Shown piece by piece: positions 1 through 8,370 of a DNA stretch of 64,000 nt. Each line of letters begins with the position of its first letter. Within the stretch, counting starts at the first letter, position 1. Source of the stretch: Streptomyces sp. CB00455. Its GTDB lineage: Bacteria > Actinomycetota > Actinomycetes > Streptomycetales > Streptomycetaceae. The stretch spans positions 448,756-512,755 of the forward strand of contig NZ_LIVQ01000005.1 in NCBI RefSeq assembly GCF_001905445.1, read 5' to 3'. Below the pieces are notes generated by a model. It had not been told where the DNA came from, made no database searches, and saw only the letters and a program-made list of their open reading frames with translations. The position numbers and the translations under genes are program-made.

Positions 1-308
1 CCACGGCCCCGGTGACCGCGGCGGGCGGGACGCCCGGCGGCGGTCTCGGCACGAGCGCGGAGCTGATCGTCGCGGCCGCACGGGAGGTCGACCGCGGGGC
101 CGGGGTCGCCCTGCTGGTGGATCTCGGCAGCGCCGTGCTGACGGTGAAGGCCCTCCTCCTGGAGGACGAACTGCCGCCGGACTCGCGGCTGGTGGACGCG
201 CCGTTCGTGGAGGGCGCGGTGGCGGCGGTGGTCACCGCCTCCACCGGGGCTCCCCTGTCGGAGGTCGTTTCGGCCGCGGGCGAGGCGTACACCTACCGCA
301 AGGCCTGA
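1..308 (+). CDS. dhaM: DhaM, PTS-type dihydroxyacetone kinase phosphotransfer subunit (3' end only)
   Basis: The reading frame enters from the left edge, so the start codon lies outside the window and only about the last 100 codons are present. The visible part has the GGxxGGLGTS segment, the DLGSA turn and the VDAPFVEGAV stretch typical of the EIIA-Man-like DhaM domain, which passes phosphate from HPr to the DhaL-bound ADP during dihydroxyacetone phosphorylation in the cytoplasm. The catalytic histidine would lie in the missing N-terminus. DhaK and DhaL are expected just upstream but cannot be seen. The ATG/GTG codons inside the window (for example at 12) are internal, since homology continues upstream of them. 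Confidence 0.85.
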   Translation, partial: TAPVTAAGGTPGGGLGTSAELIVAAAREVDRGAGVALLVDLGSAVLTVKALLLEDELPPDSRLVDAPFVEGAVAAVVTASTGAPLSEVVSAAGEAYTYRKA

Positions 309-504
309 CCCGGCGGCGCGGCGGGACGGGGCAACCAGCCGGGCCCTGCGGCACGGCTGGACGCGGCAACCGGGCCGGGCCGGCCCGGCGGGGCGGGGCG
401 GCCCCACGCGGTGAACAAGCCGGGCCCCGCCCGGCGGTCTGCCCGGCAGGGCCGCCGGGCAGGCCGGGCGGATCCCGGAGCCGGCCGTCGCGGGCCCGCG
501 ACCG

Positions 505-909
505 TCAGCGGCCCCGGAGGTTCTCGATCTCCCGGCGCTCGCGCTTGGTGGGGCGGCCGGCGCCCCGGTCGCGAATGCCCACCACCGCGGCTTCGACCCG
601 GGTCGGCGGCGGCGGACTCTTGTCGATGAGACACTCGGCGGCCACCGGAGCGCCCACCCGCTTGGACACGGGCCTGCGGACCACGACGATGCGCTCACGT
701 CCCGCGTGGAAGAGCCGTACCTCGTCACCCGCCTTCACGGGCTGCGCGGGCTTGGCGCGCTCCCCGTTGACCTTCACGTGGCCCGCCCGGCAGGCGGTCG
801 CCGCGGTCGAGCGGGTCTTCGTCAGGCGCACGGACCAGATCCAGGCATCGACCCGTACGGATCCCGTCTGCGCCCCTGTTCCCCCGTGTGCAGTTGCCTC
901 GTCAGCCAT
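505..909 (-). CDS. S4-domain RNA-binding protein, Hsp15-like
   Basis: 134 residues. Residues about 18-85 form an S4 RNA-binding domain: VRVDAWIWSVRLTKTRS, then the AGHVKVNGERAKPAQPVKAGDEV segment. The C-terminal tail is basic (RPTKRERREIENLRGR), as in the Hsp15/YrfH family that binds stalled 50S ribosomal subunits carrying peptidyl-tRNA. It is convergent with dhaM. The ATG at 909 has only a weak G-rich sequence upstream (GTCGGGGC), so translation may depend on a short or absent leader. Family assignment is strong from the S4 motif; the exact ribosomal role is inferred from the family. Confidence 0.85.
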   Translation of the reverse strand: MADEATAHGGTGAQTGSVRVDAWIWSVRLTKTRSTAATACRAGHVKVNGERAKPAQPVKAGDEVRLFHAGRERIVVVRRPVSKRVGAPVAAECLIDKSPPPPTRVEAAVVGIRDRGAGRPTKRERREIENLRGR

Positions 910-1087
910 GCCCCGACTCTAGTGCCGTGGCCGGCTGCCGGCGGTGGCGTGCCGCCACCGAGCCGGTTGCGCCTCCGGGTGGACAGCAGGATTGCGTCCG
1001 GCATGTCTTCCCGAGCCGGCGGCGGACCACCTTTTGGCCGATGCCACAAGAGGACCCGCATCTGCGATGGAGATGCCCCCAAGAGAA

Positions 1088-1117
1088 TTGCACATGCCCG
1101 GATGATGCGCCTACCTT
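1088..1117 (+). promoter_or_regulatory. HrdB-like promoter of the modE-type relic / mod locus
   Basis: TTGCAC at 1088-1093 and TACCTT at 1112-1117 are separated by 18 bp. The ATG of the relic reading frame starts at 1125, eight bases after the -10 element, which is the spacing of a leaderless transcript. The promoter may still read towards modA, but about 340 bp separate it from that start. Confidence 0.5.
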
Positions 1118-1124
1118 GTCGCAC

Positions 1125-1250
1125 ATGCAGTCCTACAAACCGGGGCGGGCGGCCCGTCACCCGTGAGGCCGCCGAGGAATCCGGTACGGAAGGCCGGCGT
1201 GCAGGCCACCGCCCGCGTGACGTCGCCGTCGTGCACGGCGACCGCCCCTG
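1125..1250 (+). pseudogene. Relic of HTH-TOBE molybdate-binding regulator (internally deleted)
   Basis: The frame opens MQSYKPGRAARHP and stops at 1166. Its first residues match the N-terminus (MQSYxxGxAAR) of the small HTH-TOBE molybdate regulators that usually precede modA in Streptomyces. From about 1156 a second frame reads VTREAAEESGTE, then the frame shifts to AGVQATARVTSPS and back to VVHGDRP. Read together these resemble the C-terminal TOBE segment of the same family (TREAxEELGxExGxxATARVKSxxVHxDR). So the 5' and 3' ends of one gene appear to survive while the middle (most of the HTH and part of the TOBE domain) is deleted, with two compensating frameshifts in the remainder. The family comparison is from memory. 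Confidence 0.65.
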
Positions 1251-1456
1251 GGGCGGGGCCGCCCCGCCGCCCTCCGGCCCGGCGGCGGCCCGTCCCGGCC
1301 TCCACCGCCCGGCGCGGCACCATCCCGTTCGCGCCACCCGCACTCCACACCCGCACCCCGAACGCCCCCCACCCGCTCCGCCCGTCACCGGCGCGGGTCA
1401 GCACCGCGCGCAACCGGCACCCGGCCGGGCGCCGACCCGACCGAGGAGCACCCGCC

Positions 1457-2272
1457 ATGTACGCGATCCCCCACCGCCGCCGGGCGGCCGCCGCCGCGCT
1501 GACCGCCGCCCTGCTCGTCCCGCTGGCCGCCTGCGGCAGCGACGACGAGCAGAGCGCCGCCGCCCCTTCCGCCGGGGCCTCGTCCCCCGCCTCCGCCGCG
1601 CCCGAGGCCGCGAACCTCACGGTCCTCGCCGCGTCCTCGCTCACCGATGCCTTCAAGACCGCGGGCGCCGCATACGAGAAGGCCCACCCGGGCACGAGGG
1701 TCACGTTCTCCTTCGCCGGTTCGCAGGAGCTCGCCGCGCAGGTCAAGCAGGGGGCGCCCGCCGACGCCCTGGTGACCGCGGACACCAGGACCATGGACGG
1801 CCTGCGGTCCGAGACCGGCGAGGCCACGGTCATCGCGAAGAACCGCCTGGTCATCGCGACGGGCAAGGGCAACCCGTTCAAGATCGACGAATTGAAGGAC
1901 CTCGCCGACACCAAGGTCAAGGTCGTACTGGCCGCGCCCGAGGTCCCGGTCGGCCGCTACGGCAAGGAGATCCTGGACAAGCAGGGCGTCACCGTGAAGC
2001 CCGTCTCCCAGGAGCCCAACGTCCGTGCCGTGCTCGGCAAGGTCGAGCTGGGCGAGGCCGACGCGGGTCTCGTCTACAAGACCGACTCGGCGAAGTCCGG
2101 TGACAAGGTCGTCGCCGTGGACATCCCGGACGACCAGAACGCCGTGGCCTCCTACCCGGCCGCCGCGCTGAAGCAGTCCAAGAACGCCGAGGCCGCAGCC
2201 GCCTTCGTGGCCTGGCTGAGCAGCCCGGAGGCGCAGAAGATCCTCCAGGACGCCGGTTTCCAGCAGGCGTAG
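1457..2272 (+). CDS. modA: Molybdate ABC transporter substrate-binding lipoprotein
   Basis: 271 residues from the ATG at 1457, preceded by GAGGAG with 8-base spacing. Residues 1-26 are a lipoprotein signal peptide (RRR, hydrophobic core, lipobox LAAC with Cys26). The mature protein has the ModA signatures TVLAASSLTDAF (start of lobe 1), FSFAGSQELAAQ, GAPADALVTAD, and the hinge/lobe 2 pattern ending VAWLSSPEAQKILQDAGF. It captures molybdate (or tungstate) outside the membrane and delivers it to the ModB-ModC fusion encoded 149 bp downstream. A longer in-frame opening upstream lacks a ribosome-binding site and would bury the signal peptide, so it was not used. Confidence 0.95.
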   Translation: MYAIPHRRRAAAAALTAALLVPLAACGSDDEQSAAAPSAGASSPASAAPEAANLTVLAASSLTDAFKTAGAAYEKAHPGTRVTFSFAGSQELAAQVKQGAPADALVTADTRTMDGLRSETGEATVIAKNRLVIATGKGNPFKIDELKDLADTKVKVVLAAPEVPVGRYGKEILDKQGVTVKPVSQEPNVRAVLGKVELGEADAGLVYKTDSAKSGDKVVAVDIPDDQNAVASYPAAALKQSKNAEAAAAFVAWLSSPEAQKILQDAGFQQA

Positions 2273-2421
2273 CCGGGCCCGCGCCCGCACACGGAAAGGG
2301 GCTGCCCGGCCGGGGGACGGGCGACCCCGCGCTCCCTGCCGGGCCCTGCCCGCCGGTACGGGCCCCGTACGGGCGGCCGACGTACGCTCTCCCCGCCGCC
2401 CCACCCGAGCCAGGAACCCTC

Positions 2422-4407
2422 ATGAGCAGACTCCGCCGCACCCGTACCCGGCCCCCCGTGGCCCTGGCGCTGCCCGCGCTGCTGGCCGTCGCGTTCCTGC
2501 TGCTGCCGCTGATCGGCATCCTCGGCCGCACGCAGTGGGGGGAGGTCGCCACGCACCTCGGCAGCCCCGGTGTGGTCCGGGCGCTGAAGCTCTCGCTCGT
2601 GGTGTCCCTGTGGGCCCTCGGCCTCTCGCTGCTCCTCGGTGTGCCGCTGGCCTGGCTGCTGGCCCGCGTGGAGTTCCGGGGCAAGGCCCTGGTCCGTTCG
2701 CTGGTGCTGCTCCCGATGGTGCTGCCGCCCACCGTGGGCGGTGTGGCCCTGCTGCTCGGCTTCGGGCGGCGCGGGCTGCTCGGGCCGTGGCTGGAGGAGA
2801 CCTTCGGGGTCACCCTGCCCTTCCACACGTCGGGGGCCGTCGTCGCCGCCACCTTCGTGGCCATGCCGTTCCTCGTCATCAGCCTGGAAGGCGCGCTCGG
2901 TGGGCTCAGGCAGAGCTACGAGGAGACCGCCGCCTCCCTGGGTGCCTCACCGGTGCGGGTGTTCCTCACGGTGACGCTGCCCATGGTGGCGCCCGGGCTG
3001 ACCGCCGGGGCCGCGCTCACCTGGGCCCGCGCGCTCGGCGAATTCGGCGCGACCATCACCTTCGCCGGCAATCTGCCCGGCACCACCCAGACGCTGCCGC
3101 TCCAGGTGTACCTGCTGCTCCAGGACCAGCCGGAGGCGGCGACCTCCGTCTCGCTGCTGCTCCTCGTGATCGCCATGGCCGTGCTGATCGCCCTGCGCGG
3201 CCGCTGGACGGGGCTCCCGGCCGCCGGCCGGACCGCGGAGGCGCCGGCGGTGGCCGAGGAGGCGCCACCGACCGCCGCCGATGCCGGTGCCGACCGGTTC
3301 GGGACGGGACCGGCGGCGTCCGATGCCCGGGAGGGGACGGGGCCCGGGACGGCCGCGCCGCGGGACGCCGGCCACTGGCCGCTGCACGCCACCGTCACCG
3401 GCTTCAACCGGCTCACGCTCGATGCCGAACCCGGCACCACCATCGCGGTCGTCGGGGAGAACGGCGCGGGCAAGACCACCCTGCTGCGGGCGCTCCTCGG
3501 CCTGACCCCGCGGGCCCACGCCGACCTCAGGCTCGGCGACGCCGACGTCACCGCGCTGGCGCCGCACAGGCGCCAGGTGGCCTGGGTCCCGCAGGACGGC
3601 GCGCTGTTCCCGCACCTGAGCGCCCTGGCCAACACGGCGTACGGGCTGCGCGCCCGCCGGGTGCCGCGCGCCGAGGCCCGCCGCGAGGCACAGGACTGGC
3701 TGGACCGGCTCGGCGTCGGTCACCTCGCCGGGCGCAGGCCCGCCCAGCTCTCCGGCGGCCAAGCCCAGCGCGTCGCGCTCGCGCGCGCCCTCGCCGCCCG
3801 TCCCCGGCTCCTGCTACTGGACGAACCCCTCGCCGCCCTCGACCAGACGACGCGGGCCCAGGTCCGGCACACCCTGCGCACCCATCTGGCGGGCTTCGGC
3901 GGGGTCTGCCTGATCGTCACGCACGACCCCGTCGAGGCGGTGTCGCTGGCCGACCGGGTCCTCGTGCTCGCCGACGGTCAGACCCTCCAGGACGCGCCGC
4001 CCGCGGAGGTGACCCGGCACCCGCGTTCCCCGTGGGTGGCCCGGATGCTGGGCCGCAACGCCTGGCCGGGCACCGCCTCGGGCGACGGCCTCGCCCTCGC
4101 GTCGGGAGGACACCTGATCGTCGCCGAGACCCTGCCCGAGGGGGCGCAGGCCCTGGCGATCATCGCCCCGGAAGCGGTGTCGGTACACCGGGAGCGACCC
4201 GGCGGCAGCCCCCGCAACGTCTGGCAGGGCACCGTACGGGAGATCACCTCGGCCGGCAGCCGGCTGCGCGTCCTCATCGCCTCGGCCCGGGCCCCGGACC
4301 TGGTCGCGGAGATCACCCCGACGGCCGCGGCCGAACTGGGTCTCGTCGACGGTTCCCCGGTGTGGACCAGCGTGAAGGCCACCGAGATCACGCTCGTGCG
4401 TCTGTAG
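2422..4407 (+). CDS. Molybdate ABC transporter, fused permease-ATPase (ModB-ModC)
   Basis: 661 residues; AGGA lies 6 bases before the ATG. Residues about 10-262 are the ModB permease with several membrane helices and the EETAASLGASPxRVFxxVTLP coupling loop. A roughly 60-residue Ala/Gly/Pro/Thr-rich linker follows. Residues about 320-560 are the ModC ATPase: Walker A GENGAGKT at 345-352, Q-loop WVPQDGALFPHLSAL, signature LSGGQAQRVALARAL near 440, Walker B LLLLDEPLAALD near 464-475, H-loop IVTHDPVEA. The C-terminal about 100 residues form a TOBE/MOP-like molybdate-binding segment. Fusion of the two subunits is known in actinobacteria and fixes their stoichiometry. Downstream of modA, probably one operon. 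Confidence 0.95.
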   Translation: MSRLRRTRTRPPVALALPALLAVAFLLLPLIGILGRTQWGEVATHLGSPGVVRALKLSLVVSLWALGLSLLLGVPLAWLLARVEFRGKALVRSLVLLPMVLPPTVGGVALLLGFGRRGLLGPWLEETFGVTLPFHTSGAVVAATFVAMPFLVISLEGALGGLRQSYEETAASLGASPVRVFLTVTLPMVAPGLTAGAALTWARALGEFGATITFAGNLPGTTQTLPLQVYLLLQDQPEAATSVSLLLLVIAMAVLIALRGRWTGLPAAGRTAEAPAVAEEAPPTAADAGADRFGTGPAASDAREGTGPGTAAPRDAGHWPLHATVTGFNRLTLDAEPGTTIAVVGENGAGKTTLLRALLGLTPRAHADLRLGDADVTALAPHRRQVAWVPQDGALFPHLSALANTAYGLRARRVPRAEARREAQDWLDRLGVGHLAGRRPAQLSGGQAQRVALARALAARPRLLLLDEPLAALDQTTRAQVRHTLRTHLAGFGGVCLIVTHDPVEAVSLADRVLVLADGQTLQDAPPAEVTRHPRSPWVARMLGRNAWPGTASGDGLALASGGHLIVAETLPEGAQALAIIAPEAVSVHRERPGGSPRNVWQGTVREITSAGSRLRVLIASARAPDLVAEITPTAAAELGLVDGSPVWTSVKATEITLVRL

Positions 4408-4671
4408 GGGGGTCCAGCCGATCACGCCGGGCCCCGGGCGCCCGGCCGCCGGGCCGCCCGGCCTCCCGGGTGCCGGGACCCGCCTACGACCGCGATTCCG
4501 CCGATTCGGGCGCCTGCGCCGGCTCGCGGCCGAGGCCGGTCTGGTGCGGGAGCGCGGCGGGCGCCTGCGCACCGGCCGGTGCGCTCCGCGGCCACCTGCG
4601 GGCAGCGCGCCCGCCTCCGTGACGGCACGCTCGGCAAACCCCCTGGGGCCCGCGGACCCCCGGGGCCGCAC

Positions 4672-6744
4672 TCAGCCGACGGCCGCCACCGGCGCGGTGA
4701 CGCTGAATTCGCACCAGACGCACTTGCCGCCGCCCCGGGGCTCCACGCCCCACTCGTCCGCGAGACGGTCCACCAGCAGCAGTCCGCGCCCCGACACCGC
4801 CCAGTCCCCCGCGTCGCGCGGCCGCGGCAGGGCGCTGCTGGAGTCCTCCACCTCGATCCGGATCCGCCCGTCGGCCGTGAGGCGCATGCCGACCTGGCCG
4901 CCGCCCTCCGTGTGGACGAGGGCGTTGGTCATGAGCTCGTCCGCCGCCAGTTCGATCTCGTCGGCGCGGTCCCGCGCCCCCCAGGCGGCCACCGCCGCGC
5001 GGATCAGGTGGCGGGCCATCGCCGGGGCCCGCGGATCGCCCGGTTCCAGCCGCTGGTGCAGCGGGCCGCCGCCGGGGGCGGTGGGGGTGCCGCGCCGGCG
5101 CAGGACGAGCAGGGCCATGTCGTCCCCGCCGCCGGAGTCACCGACCAGTTCGCACAGGACGTCGGCGAGCCCCTCCACCTCGACGGGGCCCTCACACACC
5201 GCGTCCATGAGTTCCCGCATGCCGGTGTCGGGATCGGCGCCGGGTCGTTCGATCAGACCGTCGGTGCACAGCAGCAGCGTGTCCCCGGGGTGCAGTTCGT
5301 GGGCGGTGACGGGGTAGCCCGAGCCGGTCCCCGGCTGGTCATGGGGTTCCAGCCCCAGCGGCAGCCCGCCCGCCGCCCGGATCCGGTGGCAGCTGCCGTC
5401 CCCCCGCCGCACCACGGGGTCGAGGTGGCCGGCCCGCACGATCCGGACCATCCCGGTGGTGAGGTCCACCTCGGCGTAGGTGCACGTGGCGAACCGCTCC
5501 GTCTCCAGCTCCCGCAGGAAGGCCGAGGCCCGCGCCATCGCGGTGCCGGGGGTGTGCCCCTCGGTGATGTAGGCGCGCAGGACGATGCGCAGCTGGCCCA
5601 TGACCGCGGCCGCGTCCGTGTCGTGCCCCTCGACGTCGCCGACCATCACCCCGACCCGGCCCCCGCCGAGCGGGATCACGTCGTACCAGTCGCCGCCGAT
5701 GTCCTGCCCCATCCGTGCGGAGCGGTACCGCACGGCGATCCGCGCACCCGGCACCTCGGGGATCCGGCGGGGCAGCATGGCCCGCTGCAGGCCCTCCGCC
5801 AGGTCGTGTTCCTGTTCGAAGAGGATGGCGCGCTGGAGGCTCTGCGCGATGCCGCTGGCGAGCGCCATCAGCAGGTTGCGCTCTTCGGCGGTGAAGTCGC
5901 CCTGGCGGGTGTAGAGCAGCCCCAGCGCCCCGACGGGCCGTCCCTGGGCGATGAGCGGCAGGTAGACCCCGCTGCGCACGGACAGGGGTTCGATGTACGG
6001 CCACAGCATCGGGTAGCGGCCCTGGAACGCCTGCCGCGAGGCGATGAAGACGGGCTGCATGGTGCGTACGGCCTCGCTCATCGGGTATTGCGCGTCGATC
6101 CGGGTGTACTCGATCTCCGGGACGTACGAGCCGAGCTGTCCTTCCGCGACGAGATGGATGCGGGCTCCGTCGACGACGCCCAGCATCACGCTGACCGCGC
6201 CGAGGTGCCCGAGGGCCTCGGGGTCCTTGAGGACGTCGGTGACGTCGGTGACGGTGCGGGCGTGGGCGAGGATGGCCGTGGTCCGCTCGACGACGCCCGT
6301 CATCCGGCGCCGCCCCTCGGAGCGGTCCCCGGTGGCGCCCGGCTCGCCGGGGTCGTGGGCGGCGTCGCGCAGGATGCCGATGACGCGGTACGGCTTCCCG
6401 TGCGGGTCGCGCACGAAGTGCCCCTGGATGTGCGTCCAGGAAGGGGCGCCGTCGCGGCGGCGGCTGCGGACGTAGACCCCGTAGTGACTGCGGCCGCCCT
6501 CGATCGCCTGGGTCACCCGGGCGTCGATCCGGTCGGCTTCGGCCGGCGGGATGCGGCGCAGCAGTCCGCCGGTGGTTCCGTCGAACTCGTCGGGGCGCAG
6601 GTCGAGGACCTCCAGCGCCGTGGGGTCCAGGAACATCCGGCCGCTGACGAGGTCCCAGTCGAAGGTGCCCATGCGGTTGAGCGCGAGGCTCGTGTCCGGC
6701 CTCGCGGGCCATGCGACCGCGGAGTCCTCCGCCCTCTGGGCCAT
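4672..6744 (-). CDS. PAS-GAF-SpoIIE-HATPase multidomain phosphatase / anti-sigma regulator
   Basis: 690 residues. Domain order: PAS about 20-130 (TFDWDLVSGRMFLDPTALEVLDL to the YRVIGILRDAAHD PAC end), GAF about 150-330, SpoIIE-type PP2C phosphatase about 340-540 (GDWYDVIPLGGGRVGVMVGDVEGHD and LLLCTDGLIERPG carry the metal-binding aspartates), and an RsbW-like HATPase about 555-690 (ELAADELMTNALVHT N-box, GRGLLLVDRLADEWG G-box). Proteins of this type sense a signal through PAS/GAF and control sigma factor/anti-anti-sigma pairs by dephosphorylation and kinase activity. No sigma factor or anti-anti-sigma gene is adjacent, so partners are unknown. It is a single-gene unit convergent with modBC; the 264 bp between them hold only GC-rich inverted repeats. 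Confidence 0.9.
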   Translation of the reverse strand: MAQRAEDSAVAWPARPDTSLALNRMGTFDWDLVSGRMFLDPTALEVLDLRPDEFDGTTGGLLRRIPPAEADRIDARVTQAIEGGRSHYGVYVRSRRRDGAPSWTHIQGHFVRDPHGKPYRVIGILRDAAHDPGEPGATGDRSEGRRRMTGVVERTTAILAHARTVTDVTDVLKDPEALGHLGAVSVMLGVVDGARIHLVAEGQLGSYVPEIEYTRIDAQYPMSEAVRTMQPVFIASRQAFQGRYPMLWPYIEPLSVRSGVYLPLIAQGRPVGALGLLYTRQGDFTAEERNLLMALASGIAQSLQRAILFEQEHDLAEGLQRAMLPRRIPEVPGARIAVRYRSARMGQDIGGDWYDVIPLGGGRVGVMVGDVEGHDTDAAAVMGQLRIVLRAYITEGHTPGTAMARASAFLRELETERFATCTYAEVDLTTGMVRIVRAGHLDPVVRRGDGSCHRIRAAGGLPLGLEPHDQPGTGSGYPVTAHELHPGDTLLLCTDGLIERPGADPDTGMRELMDAVCEGPVEVEGLADVLCELVGDSGGGDDMALLVLRRRGTPTAPGGGPLHQRLEPGDPRAPAMARHLIRAAVAAWGARDRADEIELAADELMTNALVHTEGGGQVGMRLTADGRIRIEVEDSSSALPRPRDAGDWAVSGRGLLLVDRLADEWGVEPRGGGKCVWCEFSVTAPVAAVG

Positions 6745-6799
6745 GCAGCAAGGGTCTCACCCTCCCCCGCCTTTCTCCTCATGACGGACGTCCGTCCGC

Positions 6800-8278
6800 C
6801 TACGGGGAGTGCGGGGCCGGCTCGGTACCGGTCGGGGCGGTGGCGGCGGACGAGGTGGCCGTCGCCGGGCCGGCGGGCAGGTGCGCCCGGGCGGAGGCGG
6901 CGGGCGGGCCGGACCGGTCGGAGCCGCTCGGCGACCCCCTCCGGTCGGCCGGCCCGGCAGGGCGCGACTGCGGGGGCGTGCCGGTGTCCGGCGGAGTCTC
7001 GCCGGAGGTGTCGGAAGGCGATGCGCCGGGCGTGTCCGGCGAGCTGTCACCCGGCGTGTCCGAAGGGGATTCCCCCGGGGTGTCCGAGGGGCTGTCCCCC
7101 AGCGTGTCCGAGGGACTCTCGCGCGGTGTGTTTCCGGGGGTGTCCGAGGGCGCGTGGCTCCGCCGGTCTCCCGGGGTGCGGCCCGGCGTGCGGCCCGGTG
7201 TTCCGCTGGCGTGCGGCGGGGTCGCGGGCGACGAGCGGGCCGGCGGCGGCGTGAGGGGGGCGGGGGTGCGGACCACCGGCGGCGGGACGGGTTCGTCGCG
7301 CGCGGGGTCGGGGCCCCGCTCACGCCCGTACCAGCGCCCCTCACGCTGGTCGTAGATCACGAACGTGTCCACGACGGTCTCCGCCGGGGCGATCACGACG
7401 GTTTTCGCGGGCTCGTACGAGCTCCAGGGCTGCCCGAAGCGCTTGGGGTCGGCCTTCAGCGCGACCGGCGGTCCCAGCGGGTTCCCGCAGGCACACCGCA
7501 CCCGCGGCACCCCTCTGTCGTCCACCAGTACGGCCGTCCCCGCCTGGAGGACGGCCTGGTAGGCGACAGCGCCGCCGTCGCGGTAGCCGTGGTTGGTGAC
7601 CCGGATGTCCGAGCGCAGCTGGACCGGGGTGAGCGAGCGCAGGTAGCCCGGGACGGCCGCCGGCTGCAGGCCGAGCGCCGAGGCGAAGGCACTGTTCTTC
7701 GCGGGCTGGGCGGAGAGCAACTCGACCTGCTTGTCGACGTCGCAGCCGGCGACGCCCTTGGTGCCTCCGTACAGCCCCGGCGAGGCCCCGCTGACACTGC
7801 GGATCCCGGAGGCGCCCGGGGTGGCACCGGTCGTGCCGGTGGCGGGCGGCGGCGGGCTCTGGGGCGGCGCCGTGTCCTGTCGCGTCGCCGTGGATTCGGT
7901 GAAGGGGTCCGGGCCGGAGGCCGCGGCAGGCTGGAGGAAGACCTCGCCGCCGGCCTTGTCGGCGGTCCCGCTGGGCCGGGTCAGCACCACGGCCAGGGCC
8001 ACGACCGCCGCCACCGCGACCAGCACGGTGGCCAGCCGGGGCACGGACCGCCACCACGGGCCGCCGGCCCGGCCGCCGGCCCCGTCGCCACCGCCGTCCC
8101 CGCCCGCCCCGCCCGCCCCGCTGCTCGCGCCGCCCGGTCCGCTGGGCGGACCGGCCGGCGGTGGCGAGTCGGGAGGTCCCTGCCGGCCGCCCGAGAGCGG
8201 GCCGGAGGGCGGTCCCGTGGGGCGCGCGGCGGAGGTCGTCGGCTGCTGGGACGGATCCTGGTCGGGGTTCGTGCTCAC
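6800..8278 (-). CDS. DUF6777 family membrane-anchored protein
   Basis: 492 residues from the GTG at 8278, which has GGAAGAAGAG just upstream. The larger opening to 8395 would overlap the divergent neighbour and lacks a site, so it was rejected. Layout: Pro/Gly/Ser-rich cytoplasmic N-terminus (1-110), one membrane helix (LATVLVAVAAVVALAVVLT, about residues 80-100), a central extracellular domain with GLYGGTKGVAGCDVDKQV, RSDIRVTNHGYRDG and a CACGNPLGPP cysteine pair, and an approximately 130-residue Ser/Asp/Thr/Pro/Gly-rich tail with repeats of the type ESPSDTPGD. The central part matches DUF6777 as I recall it. Function unknown. It is divergent from the hydrophobic protein at 8371, an arrangement I recall in other streptomycetes. 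Confidence 0.8.
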   Translation of the reverse strand: MSTNPDQDPSQQPTTSAARPTGPPSGPLSGGRQGPPDSPPPAGPPSGPGGASSGAGGAGGDGGGDGAGGRAGGPWWRSVPRLATVLVAVAAVVALAVVLTRPSGTADKAGGEVFLQPAAASGPDPFTESTATRQDTAPPQSPPPPATGTTGATPGASGIRSVSGASPGLYGGTKGVAGCDVDKQVELLSAQPAKNSAFASALGLQPAAVPGYLRSLTPVQLRSDIRVTNHGYRDGGAVAYQAVLQAGTAVLVDDRGVPRVRCACGNPLGPPVALKADPKRFGQPWSSYEPAKTVVIAPAETVVDTFVIYDQREGRWYGRERGPDPARDEPVPPPVVRTPAPLTPPPARSSPATPPHASGTPGRTPGRTPGDRRSHAPSDTPGNTPRESPSDTLGDSPSDTPGESPSDTPGDSSPDTPGASPSDTSGETPPDTGTPPQSRPAGPADRRGSPSGSDRSGPPAASARAHLPAGPATATSSAATAPTGTEPAPHSP

Positions 8279-8370
8279 GGGCTCTTCTTCCTGGCGGAGG
8301 AGTTCCCTGCGGACCATTGTGTGCGTCGCTGCGGTGGTGCCCGCAAGCCGGGGCTGCCTACGGTGGCGGG

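Noticed and set aside
1251..1456. Molybdenum cofactor riboswitch upstream of modA
   Set aside because: The tract is simple GC-rich sequence; no Moco-type conserved core could be recognised, and the Streptomyces mod genes are normally controlled by an HTH-TOBE protein.
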